Positions 30,057 through 41,286 of a DNA stretch of 42,785 nucleotides are shown here, piece by piece (the first letter of the stretch is position 1; every line of letters starts with the position of its first letter). The DNA lies in contig NW_004086154.1 of assembly GCF_000220395.1 (NCBI RefSeq), positions 1-42,785 of the forward strand, written 5' to 3'. The notes below the pieces were generated by a model. That model had not been told where the DNA came from. It saw only the letters and a list, made by a program, of their open reading frames with translations, and made no database searches. This stretch comes from Ichthyophthirius multifiliis. Its lineage: Eukaryota; Ciliophora; Oligohymenophorea; Hymenostomatida. A program made the position numbers and the translations under genes.

Positions 30057-31166
30057 AACTTCATTAAAAGGATTTTATTTATCTTTTAAATTTGGAAAAT
30101 GCTCAGGAAAATAAGAATGAAGATTTTAAATAAATTTAAAATGTTTAAAATTATTAGAAATAGCTTCCAGATCTTCACTAATTAAATTTTCTTTGAATTC
30201 TTCTTAAGTAAATATATGTTAGCACTAATCTCCAAATTGAGCAAAGAAATCTTAATAATTTTAATTTTAAACAATATTAAAAGGACTTAAGTGTAAAATA
30301 CAGGCTACATTATATGATTTTTTATTAATATTTTTCTCAAAAAACTAAATAAAAATCTCATTATTAATAATTTATTGTATATTTTGTTCATATAAGCAGT
30401 CTATTATAAATAAAACTTACTAAGGTATCTATTCTTCTTAAACTTCATTTAAAAAAACAGTCCTTCCCTATTAATTTACAATAAATCCTTCATTCATAAG
30501 TACTTTTACATTGCTTCCTTTAATTTAAAATTCCTTTAATTTTTCATTATTTAATTTTTAGGCAACTTTGTTACTAATAACTATATAAGAAATTATATTT
30601 TCCTTTAAAAAAACTGGTAAAATCTTTAAATTTTCATCTTAGAAAAAACCTTCATTATTAATCGAATTTTAAGCATTATTTATTTCAGTTTCAATCTAGT
30701 TTTTTTCCTTAAAATTTTATTCTATAAACTCGTTCATTTTATAAAAAATAGTCATATAATCCTCCCTTTTTATTAACTCGTTTATAGTCTAATTCTTTCT
30801 AAAACCATATAAGCATCTTTTTTATTAAAAATCATAAAAACTATAAGGAAGAATCTTAAATCCCATCTAAAATCTGATATTATTGAAAAAATTTACTGTA
30901 TTGTTTGGACCATATATTTTGCAATCAAAGGCGGACTTGGTCTCAAAAATAGTCAATAAAAGACCCAAAAGACCTGATATTGTCTATGTTTTTAACCTAG
31001 TAAGGAATATGTTTTATCTTTGTGTTAGTTTTATGTTATTTTATTTGAGAAAACGTTAGAATTTTTCAGGGACATTAAATAAATACTTTTATTAAGGAGT
31101 AGATATTATAATAGTAGGTATTTCTTATATATTATAATTTTAAATAATTTAGAATATAATTTTCAT
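28696..31166 (-). CDS. ELAC2: Long-form ribonuclease Z (tRNase Z-L, ELAC2-type)
   Basis: This metallo-beta-lactamase endonuclease removes 3' trailers from precursor tRNAs in nucleus and/or mitochondrion. One intron (29977-30059, 83 nt) is mostly (TA)n. Exons total 795 residues in one unbroken frame from ATG 31166 to TGA 28696. The degenerate N-terminal half keeps the long-form signature (YLFNVPEKFQRF, QNIFLTRL, SGLLGLLLTIFET). The C-terminal catalytic half has LVFLGTGSMVPNNYRNVSS near 457, LDCGEGTYYQLL, the zinc motif HIHSDHHLG near 519 (Motif II), KVDHCPQSYGVIL near 650, ICYSGDCRPS (Motif IV Asp), IFIHEATF near 687 and the terminal LTHFSQRYSK near 727. A mitochondrial targeting sequence is not obvious. 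Confidence 0.94.
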
Positions 31167-31788
31167 ATTTATTTATATTATATATGAATAATAGTTATAT
31201 CTTATATTTTTTATATTTCAATTTATATTATATATTTATAATTAAAGATTTATCATAAATTTTTTTATATTTCAATATATAATATATGTTTGATATTATA
31301 GATATATAATATATTTGAATTTAAAACATATATTTATAATAAATAAAAGTTATATAATTAAACTAAAAATAAAAATAATTATATTTTAAAAATTTTTTAA
31401 TATAATAAATTAATAAAGATAAGAAATATTATAAAAAAAAATATTAGAAATAAAAATTATAAATAAAAATTTTAATTAAAAATTTAATAATTATATTTTT
31501 AAATAAATATAAATAAAACTTAAAATTTAAAAAATATAATATTTATTAATTTATATTTATAAAAAAATAAAAATTTTCTAAAGATATTAGTTATATAAAA
31601 ATAAAATAAAATTTATGTTATAGTTTATAATGCCAATAAAAATATTAAAAAACTAATTAAAGATGTAATAATATATAAATGATAAAAAAAATAAAAATAT
31701 ATAAATAAAAAAAAATAAAAAAAAAATTAAAAATAGTAATAATAATATAAAAAATATATATTTATAAAAAAAAAAATAATATCAATAA

Positions 31789-31827
<39 letters not shown>

Positions 31828-32414
31828 TACAATAAAACTAATAAAATGTAAATTATTTTAATTATCATAATTTTTTTAATAAATAATAAATATATAATAT
31901 TTTATGTTTAAAGATATCTTATTTATAAAATAAATTTTTAAATTATTTTATATTAATATTTACAATAAATTAAAATCTTTTTCTTCGTTCAATTATGGTA
32001 AATTTTTATAATATTTAATAATAATAAAAAATAATATATATTTTATATATTTATATACATATTTATTTAAAAAATTTAATTTGTATAAATATAAAAATAA
32101 TATTTTTAAATTATTTTTTATTTTTTCCTTTAATATGAAGAAAATTAATATATAATATTTTTATTTTTTTTTATGAAAATATTATATAATATCTTTATTA
32201 TTATAACTAATATTATATATTTTATATTTATGTATTTTTTTTTTTTTTTTAAATAAATAAATAAACATGATACTTATAAAATAAGGTTTTAATTTTTACA
32301 AGTTTTAAAAATTTATTAATTAGATTTTATTTTTAATTAAATAATTAAATTATACATTATTATAAAAAATAAAAAAATAATAGTATAAAATAATAAATTA
32401 TTTCTTTAAAAAAA
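31167..32414. other. Intergenic region between divergent genes
   Basis: About 1.2 kb of A/T low-complexity sequence with an AAT-triplet run about 31791-31828. It lies between the start of the tRNase Z gene and the first ATP-grasp gene. No open frame with protein-like composition is seen. Confidence 0.6.
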
Positions 32415-33353
32415 ATGTTAAATGACGTAAAGATTGCCTTTTTATTAAATCCTGACCCAATTTTTTATAACGAGTTAGATTATAAAATAATCTAACTTCT
32501 CGTAATTAAAGGAGCGAAAGTAATTTAAATACATCTTCACAGCCTTTACATACAATTAGAAACTAATAAGATAAAATTCTTTAACAACGGCAAACTATTA
32601 GATTTTGACGCTTTTTATTCTTATGGTTACATGAGACAATAAAATAAAGAATATTACCAATATATAATAAATTCAGTAGAAGCAGCAAATAAAATAGTTT
32701 TTCATAGTTTTAGAGTTATATAAATTTTAGAAAATAAATTACTTTAAGCAAATGCATTTGCACATGCAGGAGTTCCTATTCCTAAGACATTTTGTGGTTT
32801 TTACATAGATGCCGTTAAATAAATGTATAAATAAAACTTCACCAAAAATTCAGTTATTAAAACCCTTTCTGATTATGGTGGAGACGGCGTTAAATTATCA
32901 AAACACCCAGATGAAGGAGTTACGACTGTTTCTAAAATTCAATGGGATAATAAAGCTACCTTATCCCAAGAATTTATAGATGATACTTGGGGAAAATCTA
33001 TTAGAGTATTGGTTATTAATGGTAAAGGGTACGCCTGTGCTGAATATTAAGATTTGTCTTAAGATTTTAGATCTAATGTTAGTTATCATGAAAACTTTAA
33101 ACTAGTTTCTAAAATGTAAGATCCTAGGTTAAAAGAATATTATAATATTGCGGAAAATGCAGTTCATGCGATAGAAGATAATATTTTGATTGCTGGAGTA
33201 GATGTATTAGATTCTAAAAAGCATGGGCTTGTTGTTCTTGAAATTAATTGCTGGCCTGATTTGTATGATATTTAAGAAGCTACTAAACTTGAGGTTTTTA
33301 ATTATTTGGTTGAATAATTATATGAAAAAGTTGATAAGGCTAAATAAAAATGA
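32415..33353 (+). CDS. RimK-like ATP-grasp ligase, copy 1
   Basis: 312 residues, no intron, ATG 32415 to TGA 33351-33353. ATP-grasp ligases join a carboxylate to an amine through an acyl-phosphate. The N-domain runs KIAFLLNPDPIFYNELD, then LLDFDAFYSYGYMRQ. The central domain has the glycine-rich ATP loop (VIKTLSDYGGDGVKLSK), then LSQEFIDDTWGKSIRVLVIN and GYACAEYQ. The metal/ATP site is near ILIAGVDVLDS and VVLEINCWPDLYDI, with the Glu and Asn of the family's E-x-N motif. Similar cores occur in D-Ala-D-Ala ligase and RimK-like enzymes, but the substrate cannot be read off. It faces the CHAP amidase gene at 33788-34501. Bases 32575-33284 are identical to 36113-36822 in copy 2. Confidence 0.85.
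32575..33284. repeat. 710-bp direct repeat, unit 1 (identical to 36113-36822)
   Basis: By eye, every base of this block matches 36113-36822 at a constant offset of 3538. Identity stops abruptly at both edges, inside the coding sequence: 54 codons from the start and 22 codons before the stop. Beyond the edges the genes diverge at both DNA and protein level. Confidence 0.9.
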
Positions 33354-33787
33354 AATTTTTATTATATTTTAGTTTTAAAAAGATTCTTACGTTGTTTTTT
33401 TTTTTTTTTTGATCTATTTTTTTTTATTACATTTAATATTATAAATAATATATTTAATTTTATTTTATATAATATATAAATATTTTTTTTTAAAAAAAAT
33501 AAAAATAAAAATAATTTAAAAATTAATAATACATATATATATTTATTTTATCGTTAATTATTAATAATAAAATAGATTTTTTAATAAAAAAAAAAAAAAA
33601 ATTATTAAATTATATAATTTAAAGTTATATATAAAATATATTAATTATAATAAAATCTATATTATTAAAAAAATATATATATATAATATTTTTTAAAAAT
33701 ATATAACATTCAAATATTAAATCCTACTTTAATATATAAATCAATATAATTGAATTAAATTTAAAAAATATACAAAAAAAAAAAAAA
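33354..33787. other. Intergenic region between convergent cassette genes
   Basis: A/T-rich 3' flanks of ATP-grasp copy 1 and amidase copy 1. Nothing recognised. Confidence 0.5.
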
Positions 33788-34501
33788 TCAATTCATAAAC
33801 TTCAAAGGTTTGTCCACTCTTTTCCATCCAATAACCCCTTCTTCATCTGAATCTTCTTAATCTATATTTTAATTAACTTTCGAATATTCTTTTCCTACAC
33901 TTTTGTTATATAAATAATATCTTCCCCCTTCAATAACTTCAAAAACTAATCTCCTAGTATAATCTCTCTCTTCAGTATGAAAATCATCATAATTTTATTC
34001 AATAATATCCACATACTTTTCTTCTATATTACATCTGACTACAACAGAAACATGCCCATAAGGTTAATTTTTACTTTTAGCCGAAATTATTAAATCTCCT
34101 CTTTAAGGTGCTACATTTCCCCCATTTAAAAAACTTTTGAATTCGATTTTATTATTATGATCGAAAATATCATAAACATATTTCAAGTCGAATATATGAT
34201 ATGCGCAGTCTATATCTTGGAAAAAAACGTCTTAATTTACTATCATAAATCTCCTCGCTAATTCTACACATTAATATTTGAATCCACAAAAAACTACATG
34301 TTCTTATTAGTCTACGGGATTTTTTATTTATATATAATTATAGAAACTGGGTAATTCGGTTTTTTATTGCTTCATTTAAGCAATCATACACCGAAAACCG
34401 AAATTAGAATATGCAGGAACTTAGCAAAATTAGCATATTATTGTTCCCCATTCAGCTTTTTGCTTTTTGGCCTATAATTTAGATTTTATTATAGTTTCCA
34501 T
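33788..34501 (-). CDS. CHAP-domain amidase (glutathionylspermidine-amidase-like), copy 1
   Basis: 237 residues, no intron, ATG 34501 to TGA 33788. CHAP domains are papain-like Cys/His amidases or peptidases. The Cys nucleophile lies in GFKYQCVELARRFM, followed by DIDCAYHIFDL, NGGNVAPQRGDLIIS, the catalytic His in YGHVSVVV, DIIEQNYDDFHTEERDYTRR and EEGVIGWKRV. The order and wording (YKxQCVExARRF, AYxIFxL, GHVxxV, EQN, GWxR) match, as I recall, the N-terminal amidase domain of bacterial glutathionylspermidine synthetase/amidase, which cleaves a glutathione-polyamine amide. No fused synthetase is present. The adjacent ATP-grasp ligase is the only candidate partner here. Copy 2 at 37264-38013 is about half identical at protein level. 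Confidence 0.85.
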
Positions 34502-35144
34502 TATTTATTTTTATAGAAATTAATTTTTTATAAGATATTATTATTTTTTTTGAATTTTATTAATAAAATATATATATATTTATGATTTCCAGAAATTAAT
34601 TTAAATTATTTAATTTTGGATATAGATATATGTGTTATTTTTAGACTATAAATTTGCTAATTTTGTAAATTTGCTTTGTATTTTTTAAAATAATTATAAA
34701 TTTAATATATTTTTTAATAATATATAATAAATTATTATTTTTGACTAATAATTATTTAAAAAAATTAATTAATTTATTTAATATTAAATTATTTATATAT
34801 ATAAATGATTTTTTATTTAAAATTAAAAATTTTAAAATTCTTTTTTTATTTTTAATAAGCTCTTTAATACATATAAATTTCATATTTTTTTTTTAAAAAA
34901 AAATTAATAAATATACAATGTATAATATATATAATAGAAATTTTAGAAAAAAAAATATAGAATAATAAAATTTCATAAAATATATGTATATGAATAATAA
35001 TAATTTTTTATTTTATGTGATATGTATAAGAACTTAAAAAAAAGGATATAAATAATTTTTGTAACATATATTTGTTTGCATATTATGTTTTAAGTAAAAT
35101 AAAAATGTGACATATAAAATCTAAAATATTTTTAAGAGTAATAT

Positions 35145-35200
<56 letters not shown>

Positions 35201-35952
35201 TATTTTCTTTTATCTTTATTTTTTATTGATTTAAATATAATATCTATATATTTTCTTATTTTTTTTTTATATATATTAATTAAATTATTTAAAGTTTTTT
35301 TTTTCTTTCATTTTCTTTTTATTATATAAAAAATAATTTATTTTTAACATTTAAAATTATAAATTAAAAACAATAAATATATAAATAATTTTATATACAG
35401 AAATATTTGATCTCTCTAATATTATAAATAATTAATATCTTCACTTTTAATTGGTTATATTAATTTTTTTTTAAAAAAAATGTGATAGACAATAAAGAAA
35501 CAAAACAATTTAATATATATTTTTTTTAATTTTAAATATTGCTTTTTTTAATTCAAATAAAAAATTATTTAAATTATTTTTTTTATTTAATATTTATAAA
35601 TAAAACCGAGAAAATTATAAAAATATTTGAATAAAAATTTTATAAAAAAATATTTTTAAATAGATGAAATTAAAGAGTTAAATAAAAAAATCAATAATAA
35701 AAAATTTAATAATTACTTATTTATATTAAATAACATATAAATATTAATACTATATTTCTATTTGCTAAAAATTATATTTTTATTTCTATTTATTATTAAT
35801 ATATATTATACCAAAGAATTTCAATATAAATTAAAAAACAAAATCAGGAATATATCTAGAATAAAAAAAATACATATAAATACTAATATTCATAATAAAA
35901 AAAAAAAAAAAATCAAAAAAAAAAAAACAAATAAAACCAAAAAAAAAAAAAA
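34502..35952. other. Intergenic region between cassette copies
   Basis: About 1.45 kb of A/T low-complexity sequence with a (TA)n tract about 35142-35200. Lys codons made of A runs form an open stretch just before 35953 but do not look like protein. It separates the two cassette copies and contains no element that would explain the duplication. Confidence 0.6.
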
Positions 35953-36921
35953 ATGGATAAAAAAATAAAAATAGCTTATTTAGTAAACCCAGATCCTGTA
36001 TTTTTTAATGAACTAGATTAAAAAATAATTGACCTACTCGAAAATAAAGGTGCCATAGTCACAAAAGTGGATTTAAATACTTTATATATTTAACTCGATT
36101 CCAGAAATATTGAATTCTTTAACAACGGCAAACTATTAGATTTTGACGCTTTTTATTCTTATGGTTACATGAGACAATAAAATAAAGAATATTACCAATA
36201 TATAATAAATTCAGTAGAAGCAGCAAATAAAATAGTTTTTCATAGTTTTAGAGTTATATAAATTTTAGAAAATAAATTACTTTAAGCAAATGCATTTGCA
36301 CATGCAGGAGTTCCTATTCCTAAGACATTTTGTGGTTTTTACATAGATGCCGTTAAATAAATGTATAAATAAAACTTCACCAAAAATTCAGTTATTAAAA
36401 CCCTTTCTGATTATGGTGGAGACGGCGTTAAATTATCAAAACACCCAGATGAAGGAGTTACGACTGTTTCTAAAATTCAATGGGATAATAAAGCTACCTT
36501 ATCCCAAGAATTTATAGATGATACTTGGGGAAAATCTATTAGAGTATTGGTTATTAATGGTAAAGGGTACGCCTGTGCTGAATATTAAGATTTGTCTTAA
36601 GATTTTAGATCTAATGTTAGTTATCATGAAAACTTTAAACTAGTTTCTAAAATGTAAGATCCTAGGTTAAAAGAATATTATAATATTGCGGAAAATGCAG
36701 TTCATGCGATAGAAGATAATATTTTGATTGCTGGAGTAGATGTATTAGATTCTAAAAAGCATGGGCTTGTTGTTCTTGAAATTAATTGCTGGCCTGATTT
36801 GTATGATATTTAAGAAGCTACTTAATTGCCTATTTTTGATACTTTTATAGATCTATTGTATAAGAAAGCTAAAAGTATTAAATATAATGGAATTGCTAAT
36901 GGAGTTAAAAATGGATTTTGA
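35953..36921 (+). CDS. RimK-like ATP-grasp ligase, copy 2
   Basis: 322 residues, no intron, ATG 35953 (MDKKIKIAYLVNPDPVFFNEL) to TGA 36919-36921. The fold and key motifs are those of copy 1; residues from about 54 to 290 are identical to it, while the first about 54 residues are only moderately similar and the C-terminal about 32 residues (LPIFDTFIDLLYKKAKS, then a longer tail) are different. The active-site region is therefore the same in both proteins, and only the ends differ. It faces amidase copy 2 at 37264-38013. Confidence 0.85.
36113..36822. repeat. 710-bp direct repeat, unit 2 (identical to 32575-33284)
   Basis: Second unit of the perfectly matching block within ATP-grasp copy 2. 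See unit 1 for the comparison. Confidence 0.9.
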
Positions 36922-37263
36922 TATATTTGAATATATATATTTATATATATATGTAATAATTCATTTTATTAAATTTAACTATTTATTTATACGATTTTTT
37001 TTTATTCTTTCGTCAATATAAAAAATAAAAATATATATTTTTTTATTATAGTTGTAATATAAATAGTTTTAAAAATTATCTTTGTTAAAAAATAAGTTTT
37101 TATATATTATATTATTTTGCAAAAATAAGAAAATTATATAAAAATATTTTCTATTAATAATTATATATTTTATATTAATTCAATATATTTTAATAATGTA
37201 TAACTAAATATATAAAAAAGCTATTATATAAATTATATAAAAAATTCAAAAGTAATACATTCA
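36922..37263. other. Intergenic region between convergent cassette genes
   Basis: A/T-rich 3' flanks of ATP-grasp copy 2 and amidase copy 2; no shared sequence with 33354-33787 beyond A/T composition. Confidence 0.5.
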
Positions 37264-38013
37264 TCATATAATCAAATATTTTAAAGGTCTCTCAACTCTT
37301 TTCCACCCTAAAATTCCTTCTTCATCCGAATCTTCCGTATCGCTAGATACCTTCTCTTTAGGATATTATATATTAAAGTTTTTATTATAAAGATAATACT
37401 TATCCCCATTAACTCCCAAGACTAATCTCCTAGTATGATCTGAGCTATTTTCGTAATTCCTATTTTTATAATTTTATTCAATAATATCTACATAGTTATT
37501 TTTCAAATTAACTCTTACAATTACTGCCACATGTCCGAATCTTTAATTCGAGCTTTTTTACGAAATAATCAAATCTCCAATTTTAGGTGGCTCATTTCCC
37601 CCATTCAAATATGATTAAAAAGGTAAAACTATATTATTATTGAAAATATCCCTAACTTAATTTAAATCAAATATATGATATGCACAATCCACATCTTCGA
37701 AACTTACATGTTAGTTTATTATCATAAATCTACGAGCGTATTCTACACACTAGTATTTTATTCCAGAATATATTACTATTTCCCCCCCTTTTTCCTTTTC
37801 AGGGTGCTCTAAAGTCGTGAAATTTTCGAATCTTTTTAATTCAGCTTTTATATTATTAAAATCGTGTATCATGCTCTTGAAATTGAAATTTGAATGGGCG
37901 TCAACTTGACAAAAAGTGGCAATAGGTATACCCCAATCAGGTTTTTTAGTTTTATGTGATTTTTTTATTAATTATATGTTTTATTTTATGTCTTATTATA
38001 TTTCTTAATCCAT
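37264..38013 (-). CDS. CHAP-domain amidase (glutathionylspermidine-amidase-like), copy 2
   Basis: 249 residues, no intron, ATG 38013 to TGA 37264-37266. All landmarks of copy 1 are present: TFCQVDAHSNFNF, YSGIKYQCVEYARRFMIIN (Cys nucleophile), FEDVDCAYHIFDL, NGGNEPPKIGDLIIS, FGHVAVIV (His), DIIEQNY and EEGILGWKRV. Catalytic Cys and His are conserved, so both copies should be active. It is about half identical to copy 1, in contrast to the partly identical ligase pair. An extra Lys/Glu-rich loop lies before YSGIKYQC. It may process the same kind of amide product, with different specificity. Confidence 0.85.
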
Positions 38014-38230
38014 TGTTTATGTTTTTTTTTTTTTTATATATATATTTTTATTTTTAAATATATTAAATTTTTGATTTTATAACATGCTTATGCGTTTTTT
38101 AAAATCTAGAATAAATCTAGAATTTATAATTAAGAAAATAAATAAGAAAATTATATTAATATATTATAATAATTAAATATTTAATTTTTTGTTCATATAC
38201 TAATATTATTAATCATTATTTGTTTTATTT

Positions 38231-38391
38231 TCACTTCTTTTAAAAATACAACATATTAATTTGAATTTAGAATTTCACCGCATTGTATTTATTATATAGA
38301 TATTCTTTAATAAACTAAGCTTCTTTTTTTTTTCGAAAATACGCATTTTCCCTTTCTCTTTATAATTTCAATCACATATATTAAATTTTAT
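38231..38391 (-). CDS. Possible ATP synthase inhibitor IF1-like exon (partial)
   Basis: An open stretch ending in TGA at 38231-38233 reads QREREN, AYFRKKKEAQFIKEYLYN and KYNAVKFQIQINMLYFQKK. The RERE.AYFRK...E motif recalls the mitochondrial F1 ATPase inhibitor IF1, in which a short amphipathic helix with E..YF..K blocks F1. An upstream exon with ATG could not be joined; a TGA lies in this frame about 38390, so the start is probably spliced. Another frame is also open here, so this call is tentative. Confidence 0.3.
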
Positions 38392-38807
38392 GTATTATAA
38401 GATAATGTAATCATATATTTATTCAAATATTTAATAAAATATAAAAAAAACATCGTATTTAATTTATTTTAATACTAAACTATTTTTCTTTATCATTTTT
38501 TGAATATTTTATAATATTTTGTTAATATATATTTTAAAAGAAATAATTAATTATATTTAATGAAATAAACACAATTTTAAACTAAAAATTGATTATAGAA
38601 TTATTAATAGCATTAAATAATAAAAAATCGAATTATTTATAGAAACAAAAATAATTATAATTACTTAATTTAATATAATTAATAGATTATATTAAGAACT
38701 ATATATATATTATTATTTAAACAAAAACAATAATAATAATTTAAATTAAAAGACATTATATAGATAAATAAATAAATTATATAATATACATAATAAATAT
38801 ATATAAA
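38392..38807. other. Intergenic region 3' of the RBR gene
   Basis: A/T low-complexity sequence downstream of the RBR gene. It may contain a first exon of the IF1-like gene (for example an ATG near 38493 or 38450), but this could not be decided. Confidence 0.4.
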
Positions 38808-40818
38808 TTAAACTAAAATCCAATTATCCTTAAATTTATTAATAATGTCCTCTGAAAAGATACTTATTAACTTTTTTTTATAATCTTCCCAACTATCTGC
38901 CCTTTAACATTAATTTATTTTGCACAATTCACATTTTTAATTTTTTTTATCACATTTATATTTACACCCTTATCTATGAAAAGAGTTATCATGTTATACG
39001 GTTGGACTCCTTAAACATGCACAATTAAAACAAAGTTCGGTTTTACACTTATAACATTTAATATGGTCGCATTTTTCGTCTTTAAAAATTACTTCATAGC
39101 AATTTTTTTAAGGGCAAATTCTAAATAGTTTACATTTTTTAAGTGACGCTAACTTATCTTAGAAAATTTACTCATTATTTTTATTTTATTTAAAAAAAAA
39201 AAATCTTTTTATTATATAAATTCTTAAATCCTTGGCTCCTCCCCTTATATATTAACCTCTATATTATTATATACTTAATCCAAAAATCTTGGACAATAAT
39301 ATGGGTTTTCTTCATGGGCTTTATTTTTGCATTTTTTACAAATATATTACTGACAACAAGGAGTATGATAAAACTATACATTTTCTGGAATTCCCTCTTT
39401 ATAAAATTAATTACATGTATTACACCTAACATTATTCAAATCTATATTAATTTGTAATTATTGAATTTTTTTTTTACTTAAAAAGTCAATCAAAAGTTAA
39501 AAAGGAACAATTGCCCTACATACTTCATTTATGCATTTCAGATCTTAAAGTAATTAAATGCTTTCTGATTAATTATAGTATTATTTTAAACAATCTTTAC
39601 AGTATTTTATTGCACAGCATTAAAAAAATATAAAGTCTTTTATATTTTTTAAATTATAACAAATATTACATATTTAATTATATATTAATTCCGCCTAAAA
39701 ATTTTACTAAATATTAAGAAATTTATGTTCTGTCGAAGTTACTACTCTAGCAGTTAATACTTAACTTCTTAATTCATTGTTTTAATCCCAAAATTATTCT
39801 TAAAACTATACATTATTATTATTTATATTTAGATTAAAATTATTTTTATATGATTAGTCTATTTTAAGTTCATTTTATTAAAAATATAATTATTTAATTT
39901 TTAGCTCTAAGTTATTAATTATTTATAATAAATCGTTTTTATTCATTTAGTTTTTTTATATGTCTTAATTATTAATATATAAATCTATTTATTATTGTTA
40001 TTATAAACTTATTTATTACTTAATATTTATTTCATTATTAAGACTTTAAGTATATTATTTTATGTCATTATTTATTTAAATTTAATTGCTTATTTTTTCT
40101 TAAAAAATACTCTTTTCTATGCTTAATTAAAGGGTTTATTTAATATCACATTCATATCCTATTTAAAATTGGTTTTCTTTCTAGTTTAAAATAATATAAA
40201 CAGTATCGGTATAATTATTTGTGGATTTTTGAGAAAAGAAATCAATATAAAAGACTTCTTAATTTTTATTATCATTTTATATTGAAATCATTATTTATAA
40301 ATTTAATTCGATTATTTTTTCTAAAATTTCTTATTTTTAAAATCAAACATTTTAATATTATTTAAATCAAAAAGCTATAAATCCTATTAAATATTTTAAT
40401 AATAAAAAATAACTGCACATAAAATAAGAGAATATTAAAATTCTTAGTTTTACAAATCAAAATAGAAATATTTTTTATGTTCTTCCTCGAAAAGACTCAA
40501 GTCTTTTTTTGATAAATTTTTTAAAAAATCTGATGTTTTTTAAAACCATAGAATAAATGGAATTATTCTTTAATCATTTTATTTAATTATAATGTCTTGT
40601 TAAAAAAAAGAAAGGATTTTTTCAAATGTTTCTTTTTTTAAATTCAAGAATTTGTTCTCGAGATATCCCCAAAATATTGTAGGATATAGAATGTGAAATT
40701 AATTAAGAATTTATTAGTTTATAAATAAATTAGGAGATATAAAACAAACTTCTTATAATATATCTTTATCGACTTATTCGATTGCTAATATTGGGTAAAA
40801 TTATAAAATAGGAAGCAT
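38808..40818 (-). CDS. RBR-type (RING1-IBR-RING2) E3 ubiquitin ligase
   Basis: About 670 residues from ATG 40818 (MLPILQFYPILAIEQV). The N-terminal third has FWGYLENKFLNLKKETFEKI and FLKNLSKKDLSLFEEE; the middle is a Q/N-rich helical region. The C-terminal third is a Cys/His array: RING1 with CNICYN, CCAIKYCKDC and CINEVC; an IBR-like set with CNTCNQFY, CCQQYICKKCKNKAH and YYCPRF; and RING2 with CKLFRICPQKNC, CDHIKCYKCKTELCFNC and a final H/C cluster. RBR ligases pass ubiquitin from E2 to a RING2 Cys before the substrate; the Cys of CYEVIF or CDHIKC may serve. Frame breaks at a T5 run (40334-40338) and an A12 run (39192-39203) are each fixed by one base. No in-frame TGA follows; the end is set at the nearest TAA, 38808-38810. 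Confidence 0.8.
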
Positions 40819-41286
40819 TTTTTATATTAATATAATGTTTTTTTTATATCTTTTATTTATTAAAAATATTAATTATATAAAAATTACTATAAAAATAGAG
40901 GGGTGGATATATATAAAATAGATTTAAATATATTATTTTATCAGTAAAAAATGTATTTATAGTAATTAATATACATATAACTAAAATTTTTATATATATA
41001 AATAAAACTAAATATAAAATATTCATTTAATTTTAAACTATAAATATAGTTTAAAAATAAATAAATAAATAAAATTAATAAATATGACAAAAAAAAATAT
41101 ATATTTTTTTTTATTAAATAAAATAAATAATTAAAATTTATAAAAATAAAAGATAAAACATATTTAAATTTTTTCACAATAATATTAATATATCAAAAAT
41201 ACTATTTTTATATACATATAAAAAAATGTATTAATAATACTTAGTTTAATATAAACCATTAATAAATATTTAATCAACATAAGGTC
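40819..41286. other. Intergenic region between divergent genes
   Basis: A/T-rich sequence that should hold promoters of the RBR gene (-) and the TRAPPC11-like gene (+). A mixed patch at about 40900 contains GGGGTGGATATATA. No frame is supported. Confidence 0.5.

Noticed and set aside
35762-35968. Open stretch ending in Lys-rich sequence before ATP-grasp copy 2
   Set aside because: It is produced by A-runs and A/T noise, has no protein-like composition, and overlaps the start of the real gene at 35953 in another frame.
40941-41177. Hydrophobic open stretch on the - strand
   Set aside because: Only Ile, Tyr, Phe, Leu, Asn and Lys from A/T low-complexity sequence; no conserved pattern and it lies in the promoter region between two genes.
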